Positions 18,513 through 28,084 are shown, counted from the first letter of the stretch. The stretch is 64,000 nucleotides of DNA from Rhodobacteraceae bacterium EhC02 (GCA_001650895.1 LXYH01000045.1:1-64000); one strand, 5' to 3'. The notes: generated from the sequence alone by a model not told the origin. Translations and numbers: made by a program.

Positions 18513-19816
18513 TGGGCGGGCTCGAGACAGGTCTGATCGCCTTCGCGGCGCTTCTGGGATTGCTGGCGATGGGTGTCCCCGTGGCCTTTGCCCTGGGGGT
18601 TGTTGCGGCTGCGGGAATGTATCTGACGGTCGGGTCCACCTTCCTGTTCACGACGTTTCAGACCACGCCCTATACGCTGAACAGCGACTATACATTCGTG
18701 GTCGTGCCGATGTTCGTGCTGATGGGCGGGATCGCCGGGCGTGCGGGCATCATCAGCGATCTCTATACCGCCGCGCATTACATGCTGGACCGCATCAAGG
18801 GCAGCCTGCTGATGGCGACGATCATCGCGCAGGCAGGTTTTGCCGCAGCTTCGGGGTCGACCGTCGTTGCCTCCAGCGTCTTCACCCGGATGGCCCTGCC
18901 GGAAATGCTGCGCTTTGGTTACAACGGCGGCATCGCGGGGGGCTGCATCGCGGCGGCAGGCACGCTTGCGGGGCTGATCCCGCCATCCATCGCGATGGTG
19001 CTATATGCGATGCTGACCACGCAGCCAGTGGGCGAGTTGCTGATCGCCGGCATCATTCCCGGCGTGCTGACAGCGGGGGCCTACATGATCGGCGTCCGGG
19101 TGATGCTGATCTTTCGTCCGGAATGGGCGCCGCCTTCGAAGATGACGATCACCTGGGGGATGCGGGGCCGGGCGATGGCCAAGGTCTGGAGCGTGCTTCT
19201 GCTGATGACGTTGGTCATGGGGGGCATCTATGCAGGATATTACCCGCCTTCCGCCGCCGGGGCCGTAGGCGCGGCAGGCGCATTGGTGATCGCGCTGTCG
19301 ATGCGCCGGATCGGTGGACGCGACATCTGGGAGGCGCTACTCGAGGCGGCGCGCATATCGGCCATGATCTTTGCCATCGTGATCGCGGGGCTGATCTTCA
19401 GCCGCTTCCTGCTGATCAGCGGCTTCATCGGCGAGGTGCGCGGCTTTGTGATCGCAAGCGACCTGGGCGTGACGGGTTTCCTGCTCATCACCATCGCGAT
19501 CTTTCTCGTGCTGGGGATGTTCATCGACTCTGTCTCGCTGCTGGTGATCGCGGTGCCATTTCTTTATCCCATCGCGCAGGCGTTGCAGATCGACCCGATC
19601 TGGTTTGCCGTGATCATCATCAAGCTGATCGAGATTGCCGCCATCACGCCGCCCGTGGGCCTGAACCTTTATGCGGTTCTGGCGGCGGCCAACGGCGCGC
19701 TGAAACCGGGCGAGCTGTTTCGCGGGATCACGCCTTTCATCGCGATCGAATTCGTGGTGCTGGGCCTGCTGATCGCCTTTCCGGCGCTGGTCACATGGCT
19801 GCCGACGACAATGTAG
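18512..19816 (+). CDS. TRAP transporter large permease (DctM family)
   Basis: A 434-residue DctM-type permease with about 12 transmembrane segments. Motifs include VPMFVLMGGIAGRAG, AASGSTVVASSVFTR (the FAGxSGSxxA-like region), IPPSIAMVLYAMLT and the C-terminal AAITPPVGLNLYAV. It starts within the dctQ stop codon. It is followed 13 bases later by an acyl-CoA ligase, which directly ties import to CoA activation. Confidence 0.93.
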   Translation: MGGLETGLIAFAALLGLLAMGVPVAFALGVVAAAGMYLTVGSTFLFTTFQTTPYTLNSDYTFVVVPMFVLMGGIAGRAGIISDLYTAAHYMLDRIKGSLLMATIIAQAGFAAASGSTVVASSVFTRMALPEMLRFGYNGGIAGGCIAAAGTLAGLIPPSIAMVLYAMLTTQPVGELLIAGIIPGVLTAGAYMIGVRVMLIFRPEWAPPSKMTITWGMRGRAMAKVWSVLLLMTLVMGGIYAGYYPPSAAGAVGAAGALVIALSMRRIGGRDIWEALLEAARISAMIFAIVIAGLIFSRFLLISGFIGEVRGFVIASDLGVTGFLLITIAIFLVLGMFIDSVSLLVIAVPFLYPIAQALQIDPIWFAVIIIKLIEIAAITPPVGLNLYAVLAAANGALKPGELFRGITPFIAIEFVVLGLLIAFPALVTWLPTTM

Positions 19817-19829
19817 GAAGGATGACAAC

Positions 19830-21383
19830 ATGACCGAATTGCTGGATCAGCCCTTCGTGAACATCAGCGACATGCTGGCCCAACACGGACGTTTCAAGGC
19901 GCGGCGCATGGCTGTGGTTTGTGGCGATGTGCAGCGGACATGGGGCGATTTCGACGCCGGGATCAGCCGCATCGCCAATGCGCTGATTGCGGATGGATTG
20001 CAGCGCGGCGACCGGGTGGCGGTGCTGATGGATAACGCGGTCGAGATGCTTGAGGTGGTCTTTGGCGTGATCCGCGCAGGTGGCTGCGCCGTGCCGTTGT
20101 CAGGCCTGCTGACGGGTGAGCAGATGGCGGGGCTGATCGCGGACAGCCGCGCGACCCGCGCCTTTGCCAGCGTAGGTTTCCGCGAACGGCTTGAGGGCGT
20201 GCGCGGCACACTGGGACAGGTGACGCTTTGGGTGGGCTTTGGCTTTGAAGGCACGGGCTGGACCCGTCTTCAGGACTTCATCGCGGGGCATCCCGCCACT
20301 GTGCCCGACATACGCCACCGTCCGGGGGATGATTTCAACATCATCTATTCATCCGGCACCACGGGCCTGCCCAAGGGGATCGTGCAGACACATGCCGCGC
20401 GGCTGCACTTTGCGTTTTCCAACGCGATCGAACTGGGCATCACATCGGATGCGCGCACGCTGACCACGACCTCGCTTTATTCCAACGGCACATGGATCGT
20501 GATGCTGCCCACGCTTTTCGCGGGCGGCACGCTGCATGTGATGCCCGCCTTCGATCCGGCAGGCTTTCTGCAGACAGTCAAGGCGCGGCGGATCACCCAC
20601 AGCTTCATGGTGCCGGCGCAATTCATCATGATCCTGGATCATCCGGCCCTGGCCGGGGCGGATACATCATCCTTGCAGCGTGTGCTCTGTGCCGGATCAC
20701 CCTTGCGGCGTGATGTGAAGAAAAAGGTTCTCGAACGTCTGACACCGGGCCTGTGCGAGCTTTACGGCTTTTCCGAAGGCTTCGCCGCGATCCTCAAACC
20801 CGGCGAGCCGGACGACAAGTTCGCCACCGTCGGCACGCCCGTGATGGGTTTCGACATGCGGGTGATCGATGCGGAGGGGCGCGAATGCCCGCCCGGTCAA
20901 CCCGGCGAGATCGTGGGTTATGGCGCGGGCATGCTGCGCGAGTACAACGACCAGCCCGACCTGACCGAGGCGCTGATCTGGCGCGACGCACATGGGCGGA
21001 CATTCATCCGGTCCGGTGATGTGGGGGTGCTGGACGAGGATGGCTATCTGACCATCATCGACCGCAAGAAGGACATGATCATCTCGGGTGGGTTCAATGT
21101 CTTTCCTACGGATGTCGAGGCGGTCGTGGGTCAGCACCCGTCCGTGGCCGATGTCTGCGTGATCGGTGTGCCGCATGACAAATGGGGCGAGACATGCCTT
21201 GCCCTGGTGATCCCGCGCGGGGATGCGGACCCCGCTGACATCAGGGAATGGGCGAACGCGCGGCTTGCAAAATACCAGCGCCTGCATGCCGTGGAACTGC
21301 GCGACGAGTTTCCGCGCAACGCCTTGGGCAAGGTTCTCAAACGCCTGCTGCGCGATCCCTACTGGTCGGAGGCCAAGATATGA
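19830..21383 (+). CDS. AMP-forming acyl-CoA ligase (ANL superfamily)
   Basis: A 517-residue adenylate-forming ligase. The P-loop-like motif YSSGTTGLPKG is at residues 173-183, the A5-type motif is ELYGFSEG, the ribose-binding region is FIRSGDVG, the hinge is DRKKDMIISGGFNVFP, and the conserved C-terminal Lys is in NALGKVLKR. It should activate a carboxylate imported by the adjacent TRAP system to its CoA ester. Specificity cannot be read; the group includes medium-chain, aromatic and terpenoid acid ligases. It overlaps the next SDR gene by four bases. Confidence 0.9.
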   Translation: MTELLDQPFVNISDMLAQHGRFKARRMAVVCGDVQRTWGDFDAGISRIANALIADGLQRGDRVAVLMDNAVEMLEVVFGVIRAGGCAVPLSGLLTGEQMAGLIADSRATRAFASVGFRERLEGVRGTLGQVTLWVGFGFEGTGWTRLQDFIAGHPATVPDIRHRPGDDFNIIYSSGTTGLPKGIVQTHAARLHFAFSNAIELGITSDARTLTTTSLYSNGTWIVMLPTLFAGGTLHVMPAFDPAGFLQTVKARRITHSFMVPAQFIMILDHPALAGADTSSLQRVLCAGSPLRRDVKKKVLERLTPGLCELYGFSEGFAAILKPGEPDDKFATVGTPVMGFDMRVIDAEGRECPPGQPGEIVGYGAGMLREYNDQPDLTEALIWRDAHGRTFIRSGDVGVLDEDGYLTIIDRKKDMIISGGFNVFPTDVEAVVGQHPSVADVCVIGVPHDKWGETCLALVIPRGDADPADIREWANARLAKYQRLHAVELRDEFPRNALGKVLKRLLRDPYWSEAKI

Positions 21384-22138
21384 TCACCTCAGGACAGGCC
21401 GCCATCGTGACCGGCGCGGGCTCGGGTCTGGGCGAAGCGGTGGCGCGCCGTCTGGCTGCGGATGGTGCGCGCGTGGCGGTCATGGACCGGGACGCAGCGG
21501 CGGCGGAACGGGTGGCCGCGGATATCGGCGGGCTGGCGATCGCCTGCGACGTGACCGATGCCGCCGGGATGGCGGCGGGCTTTGCCCGCGCCCGCGCCGC
21601 ACATGGCCCGGCGCGGATCTGCGTGGCCTGCGCGGGCATCGGCCCGTCCCGCAAGATCCTGTCCCGCGAGGGCGATCCCATGCCGCTTGAGGCCTTCGAC
21701 AGCGTCCTCGCCGTGAACCTGTCCGGCACCTTCAACACGCTGCGCCTTGCCGCGGCCGAGATGGCGCAAGCCGACCCGCTGGAGGGTGGCGAACGCGGGG
21801 TGGTCGTCACCACGGCCTCTGTTGCGGGTCATGAGGGGCAGATAGGCCAGGCCGCCTATGCCGCATCCAAGGCCGGGGTCATGGGCCTGACCCTGCCTGC
21901 GTCGCGCGAACTGGCGCGCTTCGGCATACGTGTCGCCTGTATCGCGCCGGGCGTCTTCGGCACTCCGATGTTCTACACTGTCGCACCGGAATGGCGCAAA
22001 TCCATCACCGATGGCGTCCCCTTTCCCAAACGCGAAGGAACCCCCGCCGAATTCGCCGAGATGGTCGCCTTCATCGTCGGCAACCAGATGGTGAACGGCA
22101 CGACCTTCCGCCTGGACGGCGCAGTGCGGCTGACCTGA
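21380..22138 (+). CDS. SDR, type II 3-hydroxyacyl-CoA dehydrogenase-like
   Basis: A 252-residue classical SDR with TGAGSGLG (about residues 11-18), the NNAG-like CAGIG, catalytic Ser in TTASVAGHEGQ, and YAASK (YxxxK) followed by AGVMGLTLPASRELARFGIR. The overall pattern and the sequence IAPGVFGTPM match the HSD17B10-like (type II) 3-hydroxyacyl-CoA dehydrogenases, which oxidise 3-hydroxyacyl-CoA with NAD. The start overlaps the ligase stop (ATGA). Last gene of this operon; convergent with the GST gene four bases away. Confidence 0.88.
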   Translation: MITSGQAAIVTGAGSGLGEAVARRLAADGARVAVMDRDAAAAERVAADIGGLAIACDVTDAAGMAAGFARARAAHGPARICVACAGIGPSRKILSREGDPMPLEAFDSVLAVNLSGTFNTLRLAAAEMAQADPLEGGERGVVVTTASVAGHEGQIGQAAYAASKAGVMGLTLPASRELARFGIRVACIAPGVFGTPMFYTVAPEWRKSITDGVPFPKREGTPAEFAEMVAFIVGNQMVNGTTFRLDGAVRLT

Positions 22139-22142
22139 GGCG

Positions 22143-22745
22143 TCACGCCTCGCGTGGCATGGTGCTGTCCAGGGATGCGCGCCCTGCTTGTCGTGCGCGC
22201 CATGCAGCCAGGTTCGGCCTGCTGCCCAGCCAGTCCCGATCCGGGAAGCGGAACGCCGCATAGTCAAGCGCCGTCGCCGTGGCGATGGCGGCCATGTCCG
22301 GCCCCTCGGCCATGTCGCGGGGTGGCGCGGCCTCAAGCAGGTCGAAGGCCGCGTTGACGGTACGGAACCGTTTTTGCCCGATCACCATGCTGTCGAAATC
22401 CGGCGCCGACTTGCGGGTGATGATGATGGCCGCCATGACATCGATCGCGCCAAGTGCCGCGCCGGCCTGCCGCAACATCGCCGCCAGCCCCTGCTTGGGG
22501 AACAAGGGCGGCTCAGGCGCCAGTTGATCCAGCCAATGCAGCACCATCGCGCTTTCGGAAATACCGGTTCCGTCTTCGGTGATCAGGGCAGGCACCCGCT
22601 CGTGGACATTGCCACCCACGAATGCGGGATCACCACCCCATGGATCGGTCACGCGCACCTCGACCCTGTCGGCAAGGCCCTTTTCGATCACCGTGATACG
22701 CGCCAGACGGGCAAAGGGCGAGGTCAGGTTGGTGAACAGGATCAT
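22143..22745 (-). CDS. Glutathione S-transferase family protein
   Basis: A 200-residue GST. The thioredoxin-like domain starts MILFTNLTSPFARLARI (active-site Ser/Pro region), has VPALITEDG and ISESAMVLHWLDQ (glutathione-binding ESxxI-like), and an all-helical C-terminal domain follows with DWLGSRPNLAAWRAR near the end. The substrate is unknown; within this island it might handle reactive or isomerisable CoA intermediates. Its ATG overlaps the stop of an upstream DctM-like remnant, so it probably once was the last gene of a TRAP operon. Confidence 0.82.
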   Translation of the reverse strand: MILFTNLTSPFARLARITVIEKGLADRVEVRVTDPWGGDPAFVGGNVHERVPALITEDGTGISESAMVLHWLDQLAPEPPLFPKQGLAAMLRQAGAALGAIDVMAAIIITRKSAPDFDSMVIGQKRFRTVNAAFDLLEAAPPRDMAEGPDMAAIATATALDYAAFRFPDRDWLGSRPNLAAWRARQAGRASLDSTMPREA

Positions 22746-22870
22746 GCGTGTCTCCGTAAATTGCCCAGCATCATCGCCGGTTGCCATCGCATCAGCATCG
22801 GAAAGCTTGTCACCAGAAGCAAGCCCACAAGTTGCAAGCTGACATGGGGGATTGCGCCCCGCCAGATCCG
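22742..22870 (-). pseudogene. Remnant of a TRAP large permease (DctM C-terminus)
   Basis: The last 42 codons of an open minus-strand frame read like the end of a DctM protein: RGAIPHVSLQLVGLLLVTSF followed by PMLMRWQPAMM. The frame keeps the family pattern of a Pro, a long hydrophobic helix, a Phe-Pro pair and a terminal Trp-x-Pro. No DctM sequence is visible further upstream. The stop overlaps the GST start as ATGA, the usual operon coupling. This looks like the truncated tail of a deleted third TRAP permease. Confidence 0.5.
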
Positions 22871-23077
22871 GGTGGCCCCGACCATCGCAGAAGCGGAAAC
22901 CGCGGGGCGAACGTCGCAAGGTTCCTGCGCCGCGGCGCCACGCAAATCCTGTTCGGATCGCATATTCCCGACGCTTTGCGCCATGCGCACTGAACCCCGG
23001 GTTGACCCGTTTTCGGCATAAGGCACGCCCTCCCGGACGCGGCATGACTGGACAATGCGGAAAGCTGATGCAATAGT

Positions 23078-23095
23078 CAAGCAAACGATTGCTTG
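23078..23095. promoter_or_regulatory. Candidate TetR operator, site B
   Basis: CAAGCAAACGATTGCTTG is a perfect inverted repeat with seven-base arms and a four-base centre. It lies in the intergenic region between the GST and P450 genes, 88 bases before the P450 start. The minus-strand 14-mer CAAGCAATCGTTTG matches 12 of 14 positions of site A. This is the clearest operator-like sequence of the three. Confidence 0.6.
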
Positions 23096-23183
23096 GTGAA
23101 TTGACTGTTGCTAGTAAGACGGCGCGAAACACACTAGATGCAACCAAAAAGTGAATCGCGCCAGGCATGACCGGGAGGAGCCC

Positions 23184-24413
23184 TTGAACAACCCGTTGAA
23201 ATCGGCGACGGCGTATTACGATCCGACGCTTCCACAAGTGGTCAGGAACCCCTACCCCTCGCTTCTGGCGCTGCAACGTCACGATCCGGCGCATTGGAGT
23301 CCCAAGCTGAAAGCCTGGGTCCTGACACGCTATGACGATGTCAAGGTGGCCCTCACCTCGACCGAGATGTCGGTCGACCGGATCAAGCCCTTCTATGAGA
23401 ACCTGCCTGCGGCAGAGAAAAGCGTTCTATCCGAACTGATGCGCTATCTGACGCTGTGGCTGGTGTTCCGTGATCCGCCCGAACATACCCGGCTGCGCCA
23501 GTTGATGAGCCGCGCCTTCACCATGCGCGCGGTCGAAGTGCTGCGCCCCGGCGTGGAAAATATCTGCGACATGCTGACGGATCGGCTGCCGCGCGGGCAA
23601 GCTTTCGATTTCGTCAACGATTTCGCCATGCAACTGCCCGCGATGGTCATCATGGACCTGCTTGGCGTGCCGCGGGACCACATGTTCCACCTGAAATCCT
23701 GTTCCGACCGGATGCAGCTGTTCATCGGATCGGCGCGCAACGCACCCGACAAGTATGAACGCGCAGCCGAAGGCGCGCAGGAGATGGCAGCCCTGTTCCG
23801 GGGTCTGATCGCAGAGCGCAGGGCCGAACCGCGCGATGACCTTATCTCGGCCTTCATCGCCGCGCGCGAAGCCGATGACGCCATGACCGAGGATGAACTG
23901 GTCGCCGCCTGCATGCTGGTCATGTTCGGTGGGCATGAAACGTCCGCGAACCTTCTGGCCGGGGGCATGGCCAAGTTCATCGCCCATCCCGAAGCGGCAC
24001 GGTTGCTGGCTGACAAGCCCGAGCTTGCGAAATCCGCGGTCGAGGAATGCCTGCGGCTGGATGGCCCGTCCGGGTCCATGGCGCGGCTGGTGGCGACAGA
24101 GCATCGGCTGCATGACAAGACCCTGCGCCCGGGCGAGCGTGTCTTTGCCATGATCAACATCGCCAACCAGGACCCCGACGTGTTCGTTCGGCCTGATGAA
24201 TTCGACATCACCCGCAAGCCGAACCGGCACCTGACATTCGGATATGGTCCGCATTTCTGCATGGGTGCGGCCCTGGCGCGGCTGGAGGCCGAGGTGACGT
24301 TTCCCCGGCTGGTTCAGCGACTGCCGACACTGAAGCTGGCGCAGGAACCTATCGAATGGCATGCAACCATCATCATGCGCGGTCCGCGCGTCATGCCGGT
24401 GGAATTGCACTGA
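23184..24413 (+). CDS. Cytochrome P450
   Basis: A soluble bacterial P450 of 409 residues. The haem-binding loop FGYGPHFCMGAALAR places the axial Cys at residue 359, the I-helix reads MFGGHETSANL (acid-alcohol pair Glu-Thr), and the K-helix ExxR is EECLR. It should hydroxylate or oxidise the substrate or an intermediate of the surrounding pathway. The TTG at 23184 is chosen because GGGAGGAG sits at ideal spacing; a GTG at 23151 is the alternative. No ferredoxin or reductase gene is nearby, so electrons must come from elsewhere. Four genes on this strand follow as one unit. Confidence 0.93.
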   Translation: MNNPLKSATAYYDPTLPQVVRNPYPSLLALQRHDPAHWSPKLKAWVLTRYDDVKVALTSTEMSVDRIKPFYENLPAAEKSVLSELMRYLTLWLVFRDPPEHTRLRQLMSRAFTMRAVEVLRPGVENICDMLTDRLPRGQAFDFVNDFAMQLPAMVIMDLLGVPRDHMFHLKSCSDRMQLFIGSARNAPDKYERAAEGAQEMAALFRGLIAERRAEPRDDLISAFIAAREADDAMTEDELVAACMLVMFGGHETSANLLAGGMAKFIAHPEAARLLADKPELAKSAVEECLRLDGPSGSMARLVATEHRLHDKTLRPGERVFAMINIANQDPDVFVRPDEFDITRKPNRHLTFGYGPHFCMGAALARLEAEVTFPRLVQRLPTLKLAQEPIEWHATIIMRGPRVMPVELH

Positions 24414-24465
24414 CGCGCATCATCCTTGCGGATAACGTTCCGCAACAGCAAAGGATAGGAACACC

Positions 24466-25656
24466 ATGGCAGAGACTGTCATCGCTGGCGGTATCCGCAG
24501 TGCGCTGGGGGCCTTCGACGGGTCCCTCAGCGGGATCGAGATGACCGACCTGGCGGCGACTGTGGCCGCCGGCTGTATCGCGCGGGCAGGCATCAACGGC
24601 ACCGACCTGGATCACATCGTGCTGGCGTCCACCGTGCCATCGGGGCGCGACAGCCTGTTCGGCGCGCGCGTCGTCGGGATCAAGGCCGGGTTGCCGGAAT
24701 CCTCCGGGGCGCTGGCGGTGGTGCGGGCCTGCGCCTCGGGTCTGCAAGCGATCCTGTCGGCAGCGCAACAGGTGGACAGCGGCCATTCGCGTCTGGCGAT
24801 CGCGGGCGGTGCCGAAAGCTATTCCCGTGTGCCGCACGCCGTCACCACCCTGCGCGGCGGGGTCAAGCGGGGGCCTGCCGTGATGGAGGACATGCTGGAC
24901 TGGGCCTATCGCTGCCCTTTCAGCCAGGAATACATGGGCGAGACAGCCGAAAACCTGGCAGAGGATTTCGGGCTGACCCGCGCCGCAATGGACGACTGGG
25001 GCGCGATGAGCCAGAGCCGCGCCCTTGTGGCGCAGGCCTCGGGCTTTCTGGCGCGGCAGATCATGGGCGTTGATGTGGCCGACCCCAAGGCGGGCAAGGG
25101 TGCCATGCGGATCTTCGATACCGATGAATGCGTGCGCGCCGATGCCACGCCGGAAAAACTGGCCCGCCTGCGTCCGGCCTTCCGCGCGGGGGGCAAGGTC
25201 ACGGCGGGCAATGCCTCGACCGTGAATGATGCCGCGGCTTTCGTTCTGGTGGGCGACCGTGCCACGCTGGAGGGCAAGGGCATTGCACCGCGCGCCCGTA
25301 TCGTCGACTGGACCGTCGTGGGGGTGCCGCCCCGCATCATGGGCCATGGCCCGGTGCCCGCGATCCGCGCATTGCTGGACAAGCAGGGCCTGCGGATGGC
25401 CGATATCGACTATGTCGAGATCAACGAGGCCTTCGCCGCCGTGAACATCCATGCCGAGGCGCAGCTTGGCATCCCGCGCGAGATCCACAACCTTTACGGT
25501 GGGGGCATCAGCCTGGGTCATCCGCCCGGCGTCACCGGTGTGCGGATGTGCCTGACCGCCATGCAGCACCTTGAGGATACAGGCGGACGCCGCGCGATCC
25601 TGTCGATGTGCCTGGGTGCCGGTCAAGGCATGGCCATGCTGATCGAGAGGGCATGA
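24466..25656 (+). CDS. Acetyl-CoA acyltransferase (thiolase)
   Basis: A 396-residue thiolase with the full catalytic set: nucleophile Cys89 in VRACASGLQA, His in INEAFAAVN context and LGHPPGVTG, and the C-terminal acid/base Cys in MCLGAGQG. It should cleave a 3-ketoacyl-CoA with CoA to release acetyl-CoA, or propionyl-CoA from a 2-methyl substrate. It begins 52 bases after the P450 stop. Its end overlaps the next ligase gene. Confidence 0.93.
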   Translation: MAETVIAGGIRSALGAFDGSLSGIEMTDLAATVAAGCIARAGINGTDLDHIVLASTVPSGRDSLFGARVVGIKAGLPESSGALAVVRACASGLQAILSAAQQVDSGHSRLAIAGGAESYSRVPHAVTTLRGGVKRGPAVMEDMLDWAYRCPFSQEYMGETAENLAEDFGLTRAAMDDWGAMSQSRALVAQASGFLARQIMGVDVADPKAGKGAMRIFDTDECVRADATPEKLARLRPAFRAGGKVTAGNASTVNDAAAFVLVGDRATLEGKGIAPRARIVDWTVVGVPPRIMGHGPVPAIRALLDKQGLRMADIDYVEINEAFAAVNIHAEAQLGIPREIHNLYGGGISLGHPPGVTGVRMCLTAMQHLEDTGGRRAILSMCLGAGQGMAMLIERA

Positions 25657-27278
25657 TGCAGACGCTCTACGAAGCTTTGGCGCAGATCGTCGCAGCTTAC
25701 GGAGAGCGGCCATTTCTGTGCGTGCCCCCGCGCGCCGGCCGGCCCTACCTGTCGCAAGGGACCGAGATCAGCTTTGCCGGGATGCTGGGCGCGGTGGACA
25801 CTTTGGCCGATGCATGGGCAAAGGCTGGCTGGGGGCCGGGGCATCGCGTGGCGCTGGCGCTGGACAATCATCCCGCCCATGTGATGCATTTTCTGGCGCT
25901 GAACCAGCTTGGCGTGTCCCAGGTCCCCGTCAATCCCTACTACCTGCACCACGAGATGGCGTATCTGCTGGACCATTCCGCCGTGAACATCGCCATCAGC
26001 CTGCCGTGGAACCGGGCCAAGATCACGGATGTGTCGGATATTCCCGTGATGGTCTGGAGCGATGACAGCATACCGGCGGAATTCACACCACCGCCCGCGC
26101 CACGGCCCGCGCAGGATGGACAGCCCGGCCTGAACACCGAAATCGCGCTGATCTATACCTCCGGGACAACCTCGCGCCCCAAGGGGGCGATCATCGACAA
26201 TGACTATGCCTTTGCGGTCGGGCGGATGTATGCGGGACATGGCGGTGCGCTGACGGTGCGCGACGGGGTTGAGCGGATCTTCATTCCCCTGCCCTATTTT
26301 CACGTCAACGCCGGGATCAACACGATCGCGATGGCGCTTCTCAAAGGCGTCTGCCTGATCGTCCCGGACAGGTTCCACGCCGAGACATGGTGGGACGATC
26401 TGGCGGCAAGCCGCGCCACGGCGATGCATTATCTGGGGATCATCCCGCCTGTCCTGATGAAGGCGCCACCACGTCCACAGGACAGGACTCATGGTTTGCG
26501 CTATGGCCTTGGCGCGGGGCTTGACCCTGCGATCCATCGCGCTTTCGAGGAACGGTTCAACCTGCCCATGGTCGAGGTCTGGGGCATGACCGAGACGGGG
26601 CGCTTTCTGGCCGATTGCCATGAGCCGCGCCAGATCGACACCCGCGCCTTTGGCCGCCCGCTGCCTGAACATCTGCTGGCCAGGGTGGTGGACGATGCGG
26701 GGCGCGAGGTGCAGCGCGGCACGCCAGGCGAGCTGGTCGTGCGCGCGCCCGGCCCCGATCCGCGCCAAGGCTTCTTCAAGGGCTATCTCAAGAACGATCA
26801 GGCGACCGAAGAGGCCTGGCGCGATGGCTGGTTTCACACCGGCGATGTGGTGACACAGGCCGAAGACGGGATGCTGATGTTCGTCGAACGCGCCAAGAAC
26901 ATCATCCGTCGCTCGGGCGAGAACATCTCGGCCGCCGAGGTCGAGAATGCGCTGATCGACTGCCCGGCCGTTGGGGCTGTCGCGGTGATCGCGGTGCCGG
27001 ACGCCATGCGCGATGAAGAGGTTTTCGCCGCCATCGTGCCAGCCCCCGGACATGCGCCGGGACAGGCGACAGCCATGGCCGTGCTGGACTTCGCCCGCGA
27101 CCGTCTGGCCCATTACAAGTTGCCGGGCTGGATCGTGTTCCGCGACAGCCTGCCTGTGACCGGCACGCAGAAAGTGCAGAAACACCGCCTTTACCCTGAC
27201 GGGGCCGATCCCTGCGCCGATCCGGCCGCAATGGATCTGCGCCACGCAAAGGCGACCATCAGAAAGGCAAGAGCATGA
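25653..27278 (+). CDS. AMP-forming acyl-CoA ligase (ANL superfamily), second copy
   Basis: A 541-residue adenylating ligase. Core motifs: YTSGTTSRPKG (residues 168-178), VWGMTETGR, FHTGDVV, the hinge region ERAKNIIRRSGENIS and the C-terminal Lys context GTQKVQKHRL. It resembles crotonobetaine/carnitine-CoA ligase-like members but specificity is not assignable. Having two ligases in one island suggests either two entry substrates or activation of both the starting acid and a ring- or chain-cleavage product. The start lies inside the thiolase stop; the end overlaps the crotonase gene by four bases. Confidence 0.9.
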   Translation: MMQTLYEALAQIVAAYGERPFLCVPPRAGRPYLSQGTEISFAGMLGAVDTLADAWAKAGWGPGHRVALALDNHPAHVMHFLALNQLGVSQVPVNPYYLHHEMAYLLDHSAVNIAISLPWNRAKITDVSDIPVMVWSDDSIPAEFTPPPAPRPAQDGQPGLNTEIALIYTSGTTSRPKGAIIDNDYAFAVGRMYAGHGGALTVRDGVERIFIPLPYFHVNAGINTIAMALLKGVCLIVPDRFHAETWWDDLAASRATAMHYLGIIPPVLMKAPPRPQDRTHGLRYGLGAGLDPAIHRAFEERFNLPMVEVWGMTETGRFLADCHEPRQIDTRAFGRPLPEHLLARVVDDAGREVQRGTPGELVVRAPGPDPRQGFFKGYLKNDQATEEAWRDGWFHTGDVVTQAEDGMLMFVERAKNIIRRSGENISAAEVENALIDCPAVGAVAVIAVPDAMRDEEVFAAIVPAPGHAPGQATAMAVLDFARDRLAHYKLPGWIVFRDSLPVTGTQKVQKHRLYPDGADPCADPAAMDLRHAKATIRKARA

Positions 27279-28084
27279 GCGGACCCGATACCGGCAGGGT
27301 CGAGGTGACCCGGGATGGCGCGATCGCAGTGATCCGGTTTTCCAACTCACCCGAAGGGTTCATGGACGAGGGTACCGAAGCCGGGCTGACCGCCGCGCTC
27401 GATCAGACCGAAGCTGACAGCAGCGTCCGTGCGGTGATCCTGACCGGCGGGCAGGAGGGCGTCTTCATCCGCCACTACGATGTCCGCATCCTTGAGGAAC
27501 GCGCGCGCAAGATGGCGGCGCGCGGGATGGTCTTCACCCCTGACAGGCCCGTGCCGGAACCGGCGCTGCATCGCGCCATGCGCCGGATCGAGGATAGCGC
27601 GAAACCCCATATCGCGGCGATCAACGGGGCAACGATGGGCGGCGGGTTCGAACTGGCCCTGGCCTGCGACATCCGCCTTGCGCAGGCGGGGGACTATCCC
27701 ATCGGCCTGCCAGAGGTGAACCTTGGCATCCTGCCGGGGGCCGGCGGCACACAGCGCCTGCCGCTGCTGGTCGGGCAGGCGCGCGCGCTTGAATACTGTC
27801 TGACGGGTCGGACCTTTGCACCGGACGAGGCCGCGGCGGCCGGGCTGGTCAATGCCTGTGTCACCGGTCCCGTTCTGGATCACGCGCTGGCGATGACCCG
27901 CCGGATGATCGCCAACCCGCCGCTGGCGCTGGCGCATATCAAGCGGCTGATCCGTGGCGCCAGTCCCGATCCGGACCGGATGGCGCAGGAGCGTACGTTG
28001 TTTTGCGACCTCATGGTGCAGGACGAGGCGATCGAGATCATGGCCCGGATGAACCGCAACGGCGGCGACATCCGCAATCCCTGA
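27275..28084 (+). CDS. Enoyl-CoA hydratase/isomerase (crotonase) family
   Basis: A 269-residue crotonase. Both positions used by hydratases are acidic: the Glu in GGGFELALACD and the Glu in GLPEVNLGILPGAGG. The first oxyanion-hole segment is the unusual GVFIRHYDVRIL where AFSAGxD is common. Hydration of a 2-enoyl-CoA is the likeliest reaction, although isomerase or retro-aldol activity is possible in this family. Last gene of the P450-thiolase-ligase operon; convergent with the MECR-like gene with no gap. Confidence 0.88.
   Translation: MSGPDTGRVEVTRDGAIAVIRFSNSPEGFMDEGTEAGLTAALDQTEADSSVRAVILTGGQEGVFIRHYDVRILEERARKMAARGMVFTPDRPVPEPALHRAMRRIEDSAKPHIAAINGATMGGGFELALACDIRLAQAGDYPIGLPEVNLGILPGAGGTQRLPLLVGQARALEYCLTGRTFAPDEAAAAGLVNACVTGPVLDHALAMTRRMIANPPLALAHIKRLIRGASPDPDRMAQERTLFCDLMVQDEAIEIMARMNRNGGDIRNP

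Noticed and set aside
25623-27350. Long minus-strand frame opposite the second acyl-CoA ligase
   Set aside because: No domain-like sequence; ligase motifs on the plus strand are complete.
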